A stretch of DNA of 64,000 nt, taken from positions 124,001 to 188,000 of the forward strand of contig NZ_CP068046.1 of the NCBI RefSeq assembly GCF_016698665.1. The letters run 5' to 3'. Position numbers and translations under genes: made by a program. This document shows positions 24,739 through 34,644 of the stretch, in pieces (positions within the stretch are counted from its first letter, which is position 1; the number at the start of each line of letters is the position of its first letter). Origin of the DNA: Devosia rhizoryzae (GTDB lineage Bacteria; Pseudomonadota; Alphaproteobacteria; Rhizobiales; Devosiaceae). The notes under the pieces are model-generated. The model ran no database searches. It saw nothing but the letters and a program-made list of their open reading frames with translations, and had not been told where the DNA came from.

Positions 24739-25878
24739 ATGACGATCGGTCAAACGCCTGAAGCCCTCGTCCATTCGCAGGTAAGTTTCCATCCGCCGCA
24801 GCTTGCCGTTATCGTTCCCTCGTACAATGAGCGGGACAATATCGAGCTCCTGTACGAAAAGGTGGCTCTGGCGCTGGGTGGCACGCCTTGGGAAATGATC
24901 GTCGTCGACGACGATAGCCCGGACGGCACGGCCGATGTGGTCAATGAATTGAGCCGCGTCTATGCCAATATCCGCTGCCTTCATCGCTTCGGCCGCCGCG
25001 GGCTGGCTTCAGCCTGCGTCGAAGGCATGGCGGTAACATCGGCGCCTTATGTGGCGGTGATCGATGCGGACCACCAGCACGACGAGTCCATTCTTCCCGA
25101 AATGCTGGCTCGGGCGCAGCATGGCGCCGATCTTGTCGTCGGCTCGCGTTTCGTCGAAGGTGGCTCGGCTGGCGATGGGCTGAGCGCCACTCGCCTTTCG
25201 GGCAGCAATTTTGCCAATCGGCTGGCCGGCATGATTGCAGGGCAGACGGTGAGCGATCCGATGTCGGGCTTTTTCCTGATCCGTAGGGAAGCGGCGCTCG
25301 AAGCGGCGCCAAAGCTTGCCAGCGATGGCTTCAAGATCCTGATCGATCTGATCGTGACCTCGGCGCGCATGGGCAAGCCTCTCAAGATCGAGGAAGTGCC
25401 CTACACCTTCCGCCAGCGCCATGCCGGCGAAAGCAAGATGAACCCGCTGATCGTCATCCAGTATCTTGGGCTCTGGGTTTCCAAGATGACCGGTGGTGCG
25501 CTGCCACCGAGTTTTTTGTTGTTCGGTCTTGTGGGTGGCACGGGCGTCGTCGTGCATCTGGCGACGCTTTGGCTTTTTACCTCGGTGTTCGCACAAGGCT
25601 TTGTCGTCTCGCAGATCGCGGCAACGCTCACCGCCATGACCTGGAATTTCGTGCTCAACAACAACCTGACCTATGCCGATCGCAAGCTGCGCGGCATGAA
25701 GATGGTCAAAGGCTTGATCAGCTTTTTCGCAATCTGCGCGCTGGGTGGCGTTGCCAACATTTCGGTCGCCAACGCGATCTACCAGTGGGACCACCAGACC
25801 TTTATCGCCGGCCTTGCGGGCGCGGTGATGAGTTCGGTGTTCAACTATGCCGTGACGCGCGCCTTTACCTGGAAGTAA
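24739..25878 (+). CDS. Polyprenyl-phosphate mannosyl synthase with GtrA domain
   Basis: A 379-residue fusion. Residues 22-250 are a GT2 domain of the DPM1/GtrB kind: LAVIVPSYNERDNI, IVVDDDSPDGT, the metal-binding DADHQHDE and VVGSRFVEGGS. Residues about 265-378 form a GtrA domain with four spans, which in other systems flips the sugar-lipid across the membrane. So one protein may both make and flip the mannosyl lipid. The start is uncertain: ATG 24739 fits the domain best; ATGs at 24667 and 24679 are in frame. Divergent from the PIG-V-like gene. Confidence 0.85.
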   Translation: MTIGQTPEALVHSQVSFHPPQLAVIVPSYNERDNIELLYEKVALALGGTPWEMIVVDDDSPDGTADVVNELSRVYANIRCLHRFGRRGLASACVEGMAVTSAPYVAVIDADHQHDESILPEMLARAQHGADLVVGSRFVEGGSAGDGLSATRLSGSNFANRLAGMIAGQTVSDPMSGFFLIRREAALEAAPKLASDGFKILIDLIVTSARMGKPLKIEEVPYTFRQRHAGESKMNPLIVIQYLGLWVSKMTGGALPPSFLLFGLVGGTGVVVHLATLWLFTSVFAQGFVVSQIAATLTAMTWNFVLNNNLTYADRKLRGMKMVKGLISFFAICALGGVANISVANAIYQWDHQTFIAGLAGAVMSSVFNYAVTRAFTWK

Positions 25879-25893
25879 GGCGCGCTTCCATCG

Positions 25894-27822
25894 TTACGCT
25901 TTTGCCAAGGCCGCCTTCATGGCGGCCTCGTCGTATCCGAGGGCTGTGAGTGCGGTGGCGACGATGCCGCTGCGATCAAGGCCTGCGGCGGCGTACATGT
26001 CGGCTTGCGTTGAGTGCTCGGTGAAGACGTCCGGAATCATCAACGGGCGGAAGCGCAGCTTGCCGTCAAGGAGGCCATTGCTAGCGAGGAAGGTCGCCAC
26101 ATGGCTGCCGAAGCCGCCGATGCCGCCTTCTTCGGTCGAGATCATGACGTCGTGGCTTTGCGCCAGCTTGGCGATCAGCTCTTCATCGAGCGGCTTGAGG
26201 AAGCGTGCATCCGCCACTGTGGGGTTTAGGCCGAGCGCTGCCAGCTTGTCGGCGGCAGCGAGGACTTCGCCGAGGCGCGTGCCATAGGAGAGGAGCGCGA
26301 TGGTTGCGCCCTGGCGTACAATGCGGCCCTTGCCGATGGTGAGGATTTCGCCGCGCGCGGGCATGTCGACACCCATGCCGTCGCCGCGTGGGTAGCGGAA
26401 GCTGATCGGGCCGTTGTCGTATGCGGCGGCGGTTGCCACCATGTGGCGCAGTTCAGCTTCATCGGCAGCGGCCATTTGCACGAGGCCTGGCACTGCCCCG
26501 AGATAGGCATTGTCGTAGTTGCCCGCATGGGTGGGGCCGTCGGCACCGACATAGCCGGCGCGATCGATGGCGAAGCGTACCGGTAGCCCCTGGATGGCCA
26601 CGTCGTGCACGACCTGGTCATAGGCGCGCTGCAGGAAGGTCGAGTAGATGGCGCAGAACGGCTTCATGCCTTCCGACGCCATGCCGGCGGCAAAGGTCAC
26701 CGCGTGCTGCTCGGCGATGCCGACGTCAAAAATGCGGGTGGGGAAAAGCTCGGCGAATTTATCGAGACCGGTGCCATTGGGCATCGCCGCGGTGACGGCG
26801 ACGACGCGCGGGTCGGCCTCGGCTTCCTGGATCAGCGTTTCGGCGAAGACATTGGTGTAGGACGGAGCGTTGCTGACCGCCTTAGCCTGGGCGCCGGTGA
26901 TGACGTTGAACTTGGACACGCCATGATATTTGTCGGCCGAGTTTTCGGCTGGGCCGTAGCCCTTGCCCTTCTTGGTGACGGCGTGGATCAGGATCGGGCC
27001 GGCATCGGCGTCGCGGACATTTTCGAGGATGGTCAGCAGGTCGTCGAGATTATGACCGTCGATGGGACCGACGTAATAGAAACCCAGCTCCTCAAAGAGG
27101 GTCCCGCCAGTGAAGAAGGAGCGGGCGAACTCTTCGGTCTTGCGCGCCGGTTCATGGAGGAAGGGCGGGAGTTTGGATACCACCGCCTTGGCCGCCTCGC
27201 GGGTGCCGCGATAAACCGGGCCAGACACGAGACGTGCCAAGTAAGATCGCAGGGCGCCGGTGGGCGGGGCGATCGACATGTCGTTGTCATTGAGGATGAC
27301 GATCAGCCGCGCATCCATGGCGCCGGCATTGTTCATCGCCTCATAGGCCATGCCGGCGGACATTGCACCGTCGCCGATCACGGCGATGACGTTGCGCGGG
27401 GTGTCGAGCTGTTGGCTGGCGACAGCCATGCCAAGACCCGCCGAAATCGAGGTCGAGGAATGGCCGGCGCCGAAGGGGTCGTATTCGCTTTCGGCCCGGC
27501 GGGTAAAGCCGGAGAGGCCATCCTTCTGGCGCAGCGTACGCATGCGCGAGCGGCGGCCGGTGAGGATTTTATGCGGATAGGCCTGGTGACCAACGTCCCA
27601 GATAATGCGGTCGTGCGGGGTGTCGAACACGGCGTGCAGCGCCACGGTCAGTTCGACGACGCCCAAGCCGGCGCCGAGATGGCCGCCGGTGACCGAGACA
27701 GAGTCGATCAGTTCGGAGCGGACTTCATCAGCCAGTTGACGCAGTTGCTCGCGCGGCAGGGCGCGGAGGTCGGCAGGCGTGTGCACGGTGTCGAGCAGCG
27801 GCGTTTGGGGCGTATCGGCCAA
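25894..27822 (-). CDS. dxs: 1-deoxy-D-xylulose-5-phosphate synthase
   Basis: A 642-residue thiamine-diphosphate enzyme that makes DXP from pyruvate and glyceraldehyde 3-phosphate, the entry to the MEP isoprenoid pathway. It shows the [18 protein letters not shown] cofactor motif, [15 protein letters not shown], and the transketolase-like [14 protein letters not shown] start at TTG 27822 (protein begins [12 protein letters not shown]), preceded by GAGGA; TTG 27840 is the longer alternative. It is convergent with the mannosyl synthase, 15 bases apart. The gap to the next gene (27823-27959) holds only a small GC hairpin at 27887-27905. Confidence 0.93.
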   Translation of the reverse strand: MADTPQTPLLDTVHTPADLRALPREQLRQLADEVRSELIDSVSVTGGHLGAGLGVVELTVALHAVFDTPHDRIIWDVGHQAYPHKILTGRRSRMRTLRQKDGLSGFTRRAESEYDPFGAGHSSTSISAGLGMAVASQQLDTPRNVIAVIGDGAMSAGMAYEAMNNAGAMDARLIVILNDNDMSIAPPTGALRSYLARLVSGPVYRGTREAAKAVVSKLPPFLHEPARKTEEFARSFFTGGTLFEELGFYYVGPIDGHNLDDLLTILENVRDADAGPILIHAVTKKGKGYGPAENSADKYHGVSKFNVITGAQAKAVSNAPSYTNVFAETLIQEAEADPRVVAVTAAMPNGTGLDKFAELFPTRIFDVGIAEQHAVTFAAGMASEGMKPFCAIYSTFLQRAYDQVVHDVAIQGLPVRFAIDRAGYVGADGPTHAGNYDNAYLGAVPGLVQMAAADEAELRHMVATAAAYDNGPISFRYPRGDGMGVDMPARGEILTIGKGRIVRQGATIALLSYGTRLGEVLAAADKLAALGLNPTVADARFLKPLDEELIAKLAQSHDVMISTEEGGIGGFGSHVATFLASNGLLDGKLRFRPLMIPDVFTEHSTQADMYAAAGLDRSGIVATALTALGYDEAAMKAALAKA

Positions 27823-27959
27823 CTGGTCCTCGCAAAACAAGCAATCGACCTTGTTTAGGCGCGGATACGGGCCTTGGCAATGCCGAGAGCCGCCGGTGGC
27901 GGCTCACAATATTGAAGCCTTCATTTCAGGCTATTGCGCGGCAGAGCAGGTTTTAGATG

Positions 27960-29627
27960 CTAGTTGATCGACGGCGAGGCGGCGGTAAATCGGTCGGCGC
28001 TGAGAGCCGGCATGTCGCCTACACCCTTGACCAGGGTGTGACGGCCCATCTCCGACGTGGGATCGAAATCGGCCTCATCATGGTCGAAGATCACCGCGAA
28101 ATGGTTGGACTCGAGCGCGGCGGGCGCCATGAACACTTCGGCCACATGATCGAGATCGGGGGCGACGAGGTCACGTTGACGGATGCCAGCGTTGGTAGTG
28201 TCGCGGGTTGCGACATGGGCCGCGAGGGCTACGGCCAGCGGATCGGCGCCGTTGGCCTGCGTGGCGCCAAATGTTTGCTCAAAGAGGCTGTTGACCGGGC
28301 GAGCGGGCTTTCCGCCCATGGCTGCAGCGGCAAAGCCGTTTGCAGCGTCGAGCGCCGGCAGCTTGGTTGGCAGTGTCGGCGAAGCTGCTGCTACTGCCGG
28401 GGTATTTTCCTGCAGCAACATTTCAAGCGCGCGTTGTGCGCCGGCGTTGGGCGCGTTGGTCGGCACATAGGCGGAGAGCGTTTCGGGCGGCGCGCTCATG
28501 ATGACCCGCGGCGTCGGCATGGTGGGTGCGGTCAGGGCGGCAAGTGCCGTCACGGCGTCACCGGAGGGCAGGGTGCGGGCGGTGGTCGCGCGCAGATCCT
28601 CGGGCATGGTCACCGGCATGGCGACTGCGACGGTGGTTACCTCGGCAGCGTCCAGCGGCGTGCTGCCCGTGGTCGAGAACGGAATGGCCCCGATGCCTGC
28701 AGTTGCCACTTCGATACCGGCAGGCGCAGCGCCGCCGAGATCGGCCGGACGCATAGTGGGCCAGACCGGATCGACACGGCGCGTTTGTGGCGCAACGGCA
28801 GCAGCGGTCTGAACCGTGGGCTGGGGGGCAGCAGAGACCGGGGCAGGGGCGGCATTGTTGCCACCACCGAACAGCATGTCGACCAGGGTGCGACCGCCAC
28901 CACCGGCGACTTGCGTACCCGAGCTAGAGTCGCCGCAGGGGTAAGAATGGCAGCGCTTCCACTCGTTCATGGCGACCTGATAGCCTTCCTGGGAGAGCGG
29001 TGTGCCATCGGTGGGCAAGTGCATGGTGCGGCCGTCAGGGAAGATTTCCTTGAGCTGCGCGCGCGTCATGCGCGGCCAGGCACGGACCGAGCCGGTATCG
29101 AGGTGAACGAAGGGGCTGCCGGAGGTCGGGTAGTAACCGACGCCGCCGACCTGCTTGCGCATCGCCGCGGCACGAAGTTTGGAAAGCGAAATGCCGGGAA
29201 TAAAGAAATCCATGGCGTGGCCCTTGGTGTGCTGGCTGTTTTCAGCAACGCCCGACGAGGTTTCGCGCAGCATTTCGTTGGTCGCGGGGGAGCGGTAGGC
29301 GGAGACGACGTTGACAGGCTCGGAGCCGCCGACTTCCTGGTAGACCTCCCAGACAAGGTCGAACAGGCGCGGGTCCATCTGCGTCGGCTCGTTGCGGCGC
29401 CAATCGCGCAGGAAATAGTTGAGCTCGTTCAGCCCGGACTGCACATATTGCCCGTTGCGCTTGAAAACGATGCGGGCCGTTTCCTTGGTGTGGGTGTAAT
29501 AAAGGTAGAGCGCGCGCTCGCTGGCCGCCTGAACCGGCGCCGAAACAAGCACTGCAGACAGGGTCAGCAGCGCAGCAAATACCAGCCGCACCAAAGCCCG
29601 TCCCTTGAACACATTCGATACCGTCAC
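27960..29627 (-). CDS. DUF882 / M15-like peptidase with long C-terminal extension
   Basis: A 555-residue exported protein. A signal peptide ends near residue 34 (LVSAPVQAA). Residues 35-215 are the DUF882 (YcbK, peptidase M15A-like) domain with zinc ligands in SQHTKGHAMDF and SPFVHLDTG. Such enzymes cut peptide stems of peptidoglycan. The remaining 340 residues are Ala/Thr/Pro-rich and look disordered, far longer than the usual family member of about 190 residues. The start codon is GTG. It sits near an L,D-transpeptidase gene, pointing to wall remodelling. Confidence 0.85.
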   Translation of the reverse strand: MTVSNVFKGRALVRLVFAALLTLSAVLVSAPVQAASERALYLYYTHTKETARIVFKRNGQYVQSGLNELNYFLRDWRRNEPTQMDPRLFDLVWEVYQEVGGSEPVNVVSAYRSPATNEMLRETSSGVAENSQHTKGHAMDFFIPGISLSKLRAAAMRKQVGGVGYYPTSGSPFVHLDTGSVRAWPRMTRAQLKEIFPDGRTMHLPTDGTPLSQEGYQVAMNEWKRCHSYPCGDSSSGTQVAGGGGRTLVDMLFGGGNNAAPAPVSAAPQPTVQTAAAVAPQTRRVDPVWPTMRPADLGGAAPAGIEVATAGIGAIPFSTTGSTPLDAAEVTTVAVAMPVTMPEDLRATTARTLPSGDAVTALAALTAPTMPTPRVIMSAPPETLSAYVPTNAPNAGAQRALEMLLQENTPAVAAASPTLPTKLPALDAANGFAAAAMGGKPARPVNSLFEQTFGATQANGADPLAVALAAHVATRDTTNAGIRQRDLVAPDLDHVAEVFMAPAALESNHFAVIFDHDEADFDPTSEMGRHTLVKGVGDMPALSADRFTAASPSIN

Positions 29628-29820
29628 GCCAAACTCTGCCCGGTTAGTGTCAGATATGGTGGACGTTAGCGCTAAACCGAAACGAATTTCTTAACGCTAA
29701 CCAGATGTGAACCGGTACCTCCCCTGCTCACAGCCTCGTTATTAAGGGTAAATCCGGGCACAACCAAGGCGAAATTGTAAAGGGGGAGTTAAGCAGGCGG
29801 CACCCGATGGCTGTGCGATA

Positions 29821-30018
29821 GCCTCCCTCCCCTCGAGGGGGAGGGTAGCGGCGCTAGGCTCAAAGAGCCGTAGCAGAGCTGGGTGGGGTGGGGGCGAGTA
29901 TTCGGAACTCGGTCGCGGATGTAGGATGTCAGGCGCGTGTGGCCCCACCCCACCCTAGTTCCGCTACGGCCTGCCGGCCAAGCTGCACTACCCTCCCCCT
30001 CAAGGGGAGGGGTGCAGG
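29821..30018. repeat. GC-rich double-hairpin repeat, copy 4
   Basis: The longest simple copy: hairpin CTCCCCTCGAGGGGGAGGG, then inverted halves containing GAGCTGGGTGGGGTGGGG and CCCCACCCCACCC, then CCCTCAAGGGGAGGGG. It occupies most of the 412 bp gene-free stretch 29628-30039; the remainder, next to the DUF882 start, is AT-richer and should hold that gene's promoter. Confidence 0.75.
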
Positions 30019-30039
30019 AGCCGAAGCTTCAAAGGCTCA

Positions 30040-31746
30040 TTAAGGGGCCAGTTCTTCCGGTGCAGTCTCCACGGCCGCAATGATCGCGGGCGCGGCCGTG
30101 GGTGCTAGACCCATGGCGGCGATCAGGGCTTCGTTGTGGCCGTAGACGTCGCCATAGGAGCGGAGCGTGCCGTCGGGGTCGGCGCGCAGGGTAAAGTAGG
30201 CGAGATGCACCGGAATTTGGTGCTCCGGGTTCACCCAGCGTTCGGATGGGCCAAACATGCCCTCGAGCGAGGCACGGGAAATGTTGGGCTCATTGGCCAT
30301 CAGCGCGCCGGCAAATTCCATCGGGTTTTCGACGCGGACGCAGCCATGGCTGAATGCCCGCGAAGAGCGCCCAAACAGCGACTTGGACGGCGTATCGTGG
30401 AGGTAAACGTCGTGCTTGTTGGGGAACAAGAACTTGATCTGACCCAGGGCGTTGTCTGCGCCGGGGCGCTGGCGGACCTTGAAGGGGAAATAGCTGGTCG
30501 AAACCTGCGACCAATCCACCTGCCAGGGGCTGACGACATTGCCCTGGTAAAGGAGGTCCATGTTCTTGGCGTCGGTATAGCCCGGGTTGCGCAGGACGGC
30601 CGGCGCAATCTCGCCCTTGATGATCGACGACGGAACATTCCAGTAGGGGTTCACGACCACATGCCGGATATTGTCCGAAAAAATCGGCGTCTGGTTCTTA
30701 GTGGTGCCGACCACAACGCGGGTCGTGTATTCGGGCTTGCCGTTGCGCTGGATGGTCAGCTTGAATTCGGGAATGTTGACGAAGACGTTGAAGTCGCCGA
30801 GATCGCTCGGCATCCAGCGCCAGCGCTCCATATTGGCGATGATGTCTTCGCGACGGGTGGCGGCGCCACCGTTGAGCGCGGCAACAGTCGCCGGCCCGAT
30901 GATGCCATCGACTTCGAGGCCCTGTCCTTCCTGGAACATTTTGACGGCGTCGACGGTCAGCTCGTCATAAAAGCTCGAGGTCGAGGTCGAGGCCGTGACC
31001 TTGAGCCGTTCGCGAATGGCGGGAACGCGCGTGTCGGCGCCACCGGGACGCAGGACCGGGCCGTTACCGATTGGAGTCGGGCGCTTGGTGGTGTCGGTTT
31101 CGAAGCTGGCCAGCGCCTTGCGCAGGGCCAGGAATTCTGGGTGGTGGGGCTGCAGCTCGTTGAAGATCGCGACCGGGTCTTCACCCGAGACCAGGCGCTC
31201 GAGGATTGCGGCTTCGTTGATCGGCTTGGGCTGGATATCGAGCAGTTCATTGACCGACTGCGGGCGAATGCGGCCGTTATGGATATGGTGCGCATAGCGC
31301 ATCGTGGCCGATGTGAAGGCGGTTTCCAGCGTCGCAAGCGCTATGGAATCGCCCTTGAGACGCGACATGTCGAGTTCGGGCGTGAGGTAATCGGACGGGC
31401 GGAGGCCTTCGGCTTCGGCATTCTCGAATACAGCGATCAGCTTGTCGGCGGCGTCCGAGAAGGTGACCTTGCCGACGGCATCTTCGCTCAGCCAGATGGG
31501 CTCGAAGTGACGTTCGCCATAAAGGAAATAAAGGCGCTGGGCTTCTTCATGCGCGGCGGTGTCGGGGCGAGCGCCATAATAGGCAGCGGAGAGGCCGGAC
31601 TTGATGGTGCGCCCAAGATCGCTTTGTGCCGGAGCGATGACGACGCGGCTGGCTTCGAGGGCCGCCACGGCTTGCTGGGCGAAGGTTGGGTGCGCAAGGC
31701 TCGTCGAGGCCAGAAGGGCGACAACACCGACCAAAAGCTTATGCAT
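30040..31746 (-). CDS. L,D-transpeptidase (YcbB-like)
   Basis: A 568-residue exported enzyme. A signal peptide ends about residue 23 (LLASTSLAHPTFAQ). A peptidoglycan-binding region with VKMFQEGQGLEVDGIIGPATVAALN lies around 260-285. The YkuD catalytic domain follows, with HGCVRVENP carrying the nucleophilic cysteine (about residue 469). It forms 3-3 cross-links in peptidoglycan or attaches proteins to it. AAGGAG precedes the ATG. Size and domain order fit the YcbB/LdtD group. Confidence 0.92.
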   Translation of the reverse strand: MHKLLVGVVALLASTSLAHPTFAQQAVAALEASRVVIAPAQSDLGRTIKSGLSAAYYGARPDTAAHEEAQRLYFLYGERHFEPIWLSEDAVGKVTFSDAADKLIAVFENAEAEGLRPSDYLTPELDMSRLKGDSIALATLETAFTSATMRYAHHIHNGRIRPQSVNELLDIQPKPINEAAILERLVSGEDPVAIFNELQPHHPEFLALRKALASFETDTTKRPTPIGNGPVLRPGGADTRVPAIRERLKVTASTSTSSFYDELTVDAVKMFQEGQGLEVDGIIGPATVAALNGGAATRREDIIANMERWRWMPSDLGDFNVFVNIPEFKLTIQRNGKPEYTTRVVVGTTKNQTPIFSDNIRHVVVNPYWNVPSSIIKGEIAPAVLRNPGYTDAKNMDLLYQGNVVSPWQVDWSQVSTSYFPFKVRQRPGADNALGQIKFLFPNKHDVYLHDTPSKSLFGRSSRAFSHGCVRVENPMEFAGALMANEPNISRASLEGMFGPSERWVNPEHQIPVHLAYFTLRADPDGTLRSYGDVYGHNEALIAAMGLAPTAAPAIIAAVETAPEELAP

Positions 31747-31882
31747 GGATGCTCCTTGACGCTGCGGCAGCCTGGCCGACTCCGGTCAAAGAGCGTGCCG
31801 CTCAAAAATTCATAAACCGCAAAGCTTAACGCGAGCAATCACTCGCAACTTCGTGAAACGGGCTTGTGGCAGAGGCGCAACG

Positions 31883-31908
31883 GGGCACCCGGCCGAAGCC
31901 GGATGCCC
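31883..31908 (-). terminator. Stem-loop after the outer membrane protein gene
   Basis: GGGCACCCGGC-CGAA-GCCGGATGCCC, an 11 bp stem with a tetraloop and one wobble pair, 13 bases beyond the stop of the minus-strand gene. The T run is weak. Confidence 0.5.
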
Positions 31909-31920
31909 GAGCTCAAAAGA

Positions 31921-32604
31921 CTAGAACTTGTAGTTCACACCGGCGCGGATGACGCTGAAGCGCTGGGTGACATCGCGATTGCCGAGGCCGGGAAGGCCGT
32001 TGTAGGCCTGGCTGCCGAGATCGACGTAAAGGTATTCGGCCTTGAGCGAGAGGTTCGAGGTCGCCTGGGCTTCAAGGCCCACGCCCGCGGTCCAACCGAG
32101 GTGATTGGCGCCCTGCGAGGTGACCACGCCGGCATTGTCGACCTGAGCCGAGCCGCGGCCATAGGCGACGCCGAGTGTCGCGAAGGGCATGACCTGGCCG
32201 ATGGGAATACCAGCACGGCCGCGTACAGTGCCGTAGAAGTCGGTCTTGGCGGTAAAGGTGCCGCCGCCGGGATTGGCCTGGCTATAGCCGATATTGGCCC
32301 AGTTGAGATCGGCTTCGCCGCCGAGCACGAAACCGCCCATATCCATGTTGTAGCCGGCGGTGCCGCCCAGCGTCCAACCCTGGGAGTTGTTGTTGGTGGT
32401 GCCTGCGCCCACAGCGGGGCTTACATTGGTCGTGCCCCAGCTGTAGCCGCCGCTGACGCCGGCATAAAAGCCGGTCCAGTTGGCGGAAGACGAACCGGCG
32501 AAAACCGGCGACGAAGCTGCGCTGGTATTGGTCCAAAGATCCGCCGCAAAGGCAGAAGTGGAGAGGGCGACAGATGCGAAAAGCGCAATGCCAAGACGTT
32601 TCAT
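31921..32604 (-). CDS. Outer membrane beta-barrel protein (Omp25/Omp31-like)
   Basis: A 227-residue porin-family barrel. A signal peptide ends near residue 20 (STSAFAAD). NWTGFYAGVSGGYSWG is the typical first strand of the rhizobial Omp25/Omp31 family, and the last residues (FSVIRAGVNYKF) give the terminal aromatic barrel signal. It is expected in the outer membrane, tied to the wall. I start at ATG 32604; upstream codons lack conservation. Confidence 0.9.
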   Translation of the reverse strand: MKRLGIALFASVALSTSAFAADLWTNTSAASSPVFAGSSSANWTGFYAGVSGGYSWGTTNVSPAVGAGTTNNNSQGWTLGGTAGYNMDMGGFVLGGEADLNWANIGYSQANPGGGTFTAKTDFYGTVRGRAGIPIGQVMPFATLGVAYGRGSAQVDNAGVVTSQGANHLGWTAGVGLEAQATSNLSLKAEYLYVDLGSQAYNGLPGLGNRDVTQRFSVIRAGVNYKF

Positions 32605-32721
32605 AATAGGGGCCTCGCGGTTAATTATTGAGGGCAAAATCGACCCAAAAATTTAACGTCGGGGTAAGAAACGTGGTTAACGGCTCGCCTTTTCAGTCAC
32701 GATTTAAGTGATCGTTATCCG

Positions 32722-34206
32722 TCAGGCGGCGTCGCTGATCAGCCCCTCGGCGAGACCATATTCGTGCAGCTTGCGATAAAGCGTCGAGCGGCCGATGCCC
32801 AATGCGCGAGCCACCCGCGACATGCGGCCGGCGTGATGAGCAATGGCAAATTCGATCGCCGCGCGCTCGATATCGGCAAGGGCATGAAGCTCGCCGCCAT
32901 CGTCGAGGAAGCGGTCGCGCTGCTTGGGGGCGGGGAGGTCCGGTCGCAGCCGGGCAGGGGCGGCGTCGATGTGGATCGGTGCCTTAAGCACGGTGGCCAG
33001 TTGGACGGTGCGCAGCGCTTCCTCGCGGCCAGCAGCATGGGCGACGATCTGCGGGAAGTCTTGAGTCTCGAGGAAGGCGCCGTCGGCAAGGACGATCGCG
33101 CGGTAGACGGCGTTTTCGAGCTGGCGGATATTGCCGGGCCAGTCATAGCTTTTCAGCAGCTCGGTCGCGGCGGGGGTAATACCAAGGACGCGCTTGCCGG
33201 CTTCGGCAGAGAAGCGGGCGATGAAGTGCGCGACCAGATCGGCGAGGTCATCCATGCGCTCGCGCAGCGGCGGCACGTAAATGGGAAAGACGTTGAGGCG
33301 GTAGAACAAGTCCTCGCGGAATTCACCGGACTTGGCGAGATTGAGCAGCCGCCGGTTGGTGGCCGAGATCACCCGGACATTGACCTTTTCGTGCCTTGTC
33401 GAGCCGACCGGCTCGATCTCGCCTTCCTGAAGCGCGCGCAGGAGCTTGACCTGGGTTTCGAGCGGCAGCTCGCCCACTTCATCGAGGAATAATGTGCCGC
33501 CATGGGCCTCGGCAAATTTGCCCTGCTGGTCGGCATGGGCGCCGGTAAAGGCACCCTTCTTGTGGCCGAAGAGCACGGATTCAACGAGGCTGGGCGGGAT
33601 GGCGCCGCAATTGACGGCAACGAAGGGTTTGCCGGCGCGATCTCCCGTGCCCTGGATGATGCGGGCGACGAGTTCCTTGCCAACGCCGGTTTCGCCTTCG
33701 ATCAGTACCGGAATGGCGGACTTTGCGGCCTTGCTGCAGAGGGTCAAGACGCGGGCCATGGCGGGCGCCGCGGCGATCATGTCGGAACGCGAGAAGGTGC
33801 CGGACTTACGTGCATGTTCGGCGCGGATGGCGGTTTCGAGCGCATCGAGCTTCATGGCATTGCGCAGCGAAACGATCAGCCTCTCGGGCGCCACGGGCTT
33901 GACGAAATAGTCTGCCGCGCCCTGGCGCATGGCGGAGATGACGGTTTCGAGCGAAGCATTGGCGGTCTGGATGATCACGGGCGTGGTGAGGCCTTCCTTG
34001 CGCATGGCTTCGAGCACGCCCATGCCATCAAGATCGGGCATGACGAGATCGAGGATCATGGCGCCGACCTGGCGATCCTCGCGCAGAATGGAGAGGGCCT
34101 GCTCGCCGCCGGTCGCAGTGATCGGCTTGAACCCGGCCCGGTTGGCGACCTCGGCGGTCAACCGCAATTGCACCGGATCATCGTCCACCACCAAAACACG
34201 CGTCAT
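32722..34206 (-). CDS. Sigma-54-dependent response regulator (NtrC family)
   Basis: A 494-residue regulator. The receiver domain (1-118) has DDD at 8-10, a phospho-acceptor aspartate in [12 protein letters not shown] and the K in YFVKPVAP. The AAA+ domain has Walker A GETGVGKE, the sigma-54 contact loop GAFTGA and [14 protein letters not shown] Fis-type helix-turn-helix closes it ([23 protein letters not shown]). No histidine kinase is adjacent, so it is an orphan here. Targets unknown. Confidence 0.92.
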   Translation of the reverse strand: MTRVLVVDDDPVQLRLTAEVANRAGFKPITATGGEQALSILREDRQVGAMILDLVMPDLDGMGVLEAMRKEGLTTPVIIQTANASLETVISAMRQGAADYFVKPVAPERLIVSLRNAMKLDALETAIRAEHARKSGTFSRSDMIAAAPAMARVLTLCSKAAKSAIPVLIEGETGVGKELVARIIQGTGDRAGKPFVAVNCGAIPPSLVESVLFGHKKGAFTGAHADQQGKFAEAHGGTLFLDEVGELPLETQVKLLRALQEGEIEPVGSTRHEKVNVRVISATNRRLLNLAKSGEFREDLFYRLNVFPIYVPPLRERMDDLADLVAHFIARFSAEAGKRVLGITPAATELLKSYDWPGNIRQLENAVYRAIVLADGAFLETQDFPQIVAHAAGREEALRTVQLATVLKAPIHIDAAPARLRPDLPAPKQRDRFLDDGGELHALADIERAAIEFAIAHHAGRMSRVARALGIGRSTLYRKLHEYGLAEGLISDAA

Positions 34207-34313
34207 CGATACCCCAATCGAAAAGTCCAACGGCGCACGAATCTTGATGTGCCGTTTTGGGAAGACGATGCCGGGCGGGGTTTAAGAGGGCGTTAATGCT
34301 GAAGATTTCGTGG

Positions 34314-34351
34314 CTAAAGAAAAAGGGCCGCGGCGGTTAAGCCGTGACCCT
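34314..34351 (-). terminator. Terminator of the small YdcH-like gene
   Basis: On the minus strand a 10-11 bp stem (AGGGTCACGGC with GCCGCGGCCCT, loop TTAACC, one mismatch) runs into TTTTTCTTT, 26 bases after the stop at 34378. Confidence 0.6.
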
Positions 34352-34377
34352 CCAGAGCGTTTCAGTTTTGGAGCCGC

Positions 34378-34551
34378 TTACTGCTGGGCACCCTGGAGCT
34401 TATAGAGTTCGTCCTTCACTTCGAGTTTCTTGCGCTTGAGAGCGGAGACCGCCAGGTGGTCGGATTGACGATCCTGCAGTTGCGAGAGGATTTGCCGATC
34501 CAGTTCCTGGTGGCGCCGGGTAAGCGCTGCGATGTGGCCTTCAGTCGTCAT
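34378..34551 (-). CDS. DUF465 (YdcH-like) small helical protein
   Basis: A 57-residue protein translated from the minus strand: it begins MTTEGHIAALTRRHQELDRQ and ends KKLEVKDELYKLQGAQQ. The L.RRHQ.LD.. and ALKRKKL.VKDEL pattern is that of DUF465/YdcH, a two-helix hairpin of unknown function. AAGGAG precedes the ATG. It is divergent from a second, longer member of the same family at 34645. Often near RNA or stress genes. Confidence 0.8.
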   Translation of the reverse strand: MTTEGHIAALTRRHQELDRQILSQLQDRQSDHLAVSALKRKKLEVKDELYKLQGAQQ

Positions 34552-34644
34552 AGTAACTCCTTAAAGCGTCATGGACGGGGGTATCGTCACAAAACTTTCG
34601 CACTTTGTCGACCGCTAAGGCTCACTTTGGAAAGGTGATGCAAA

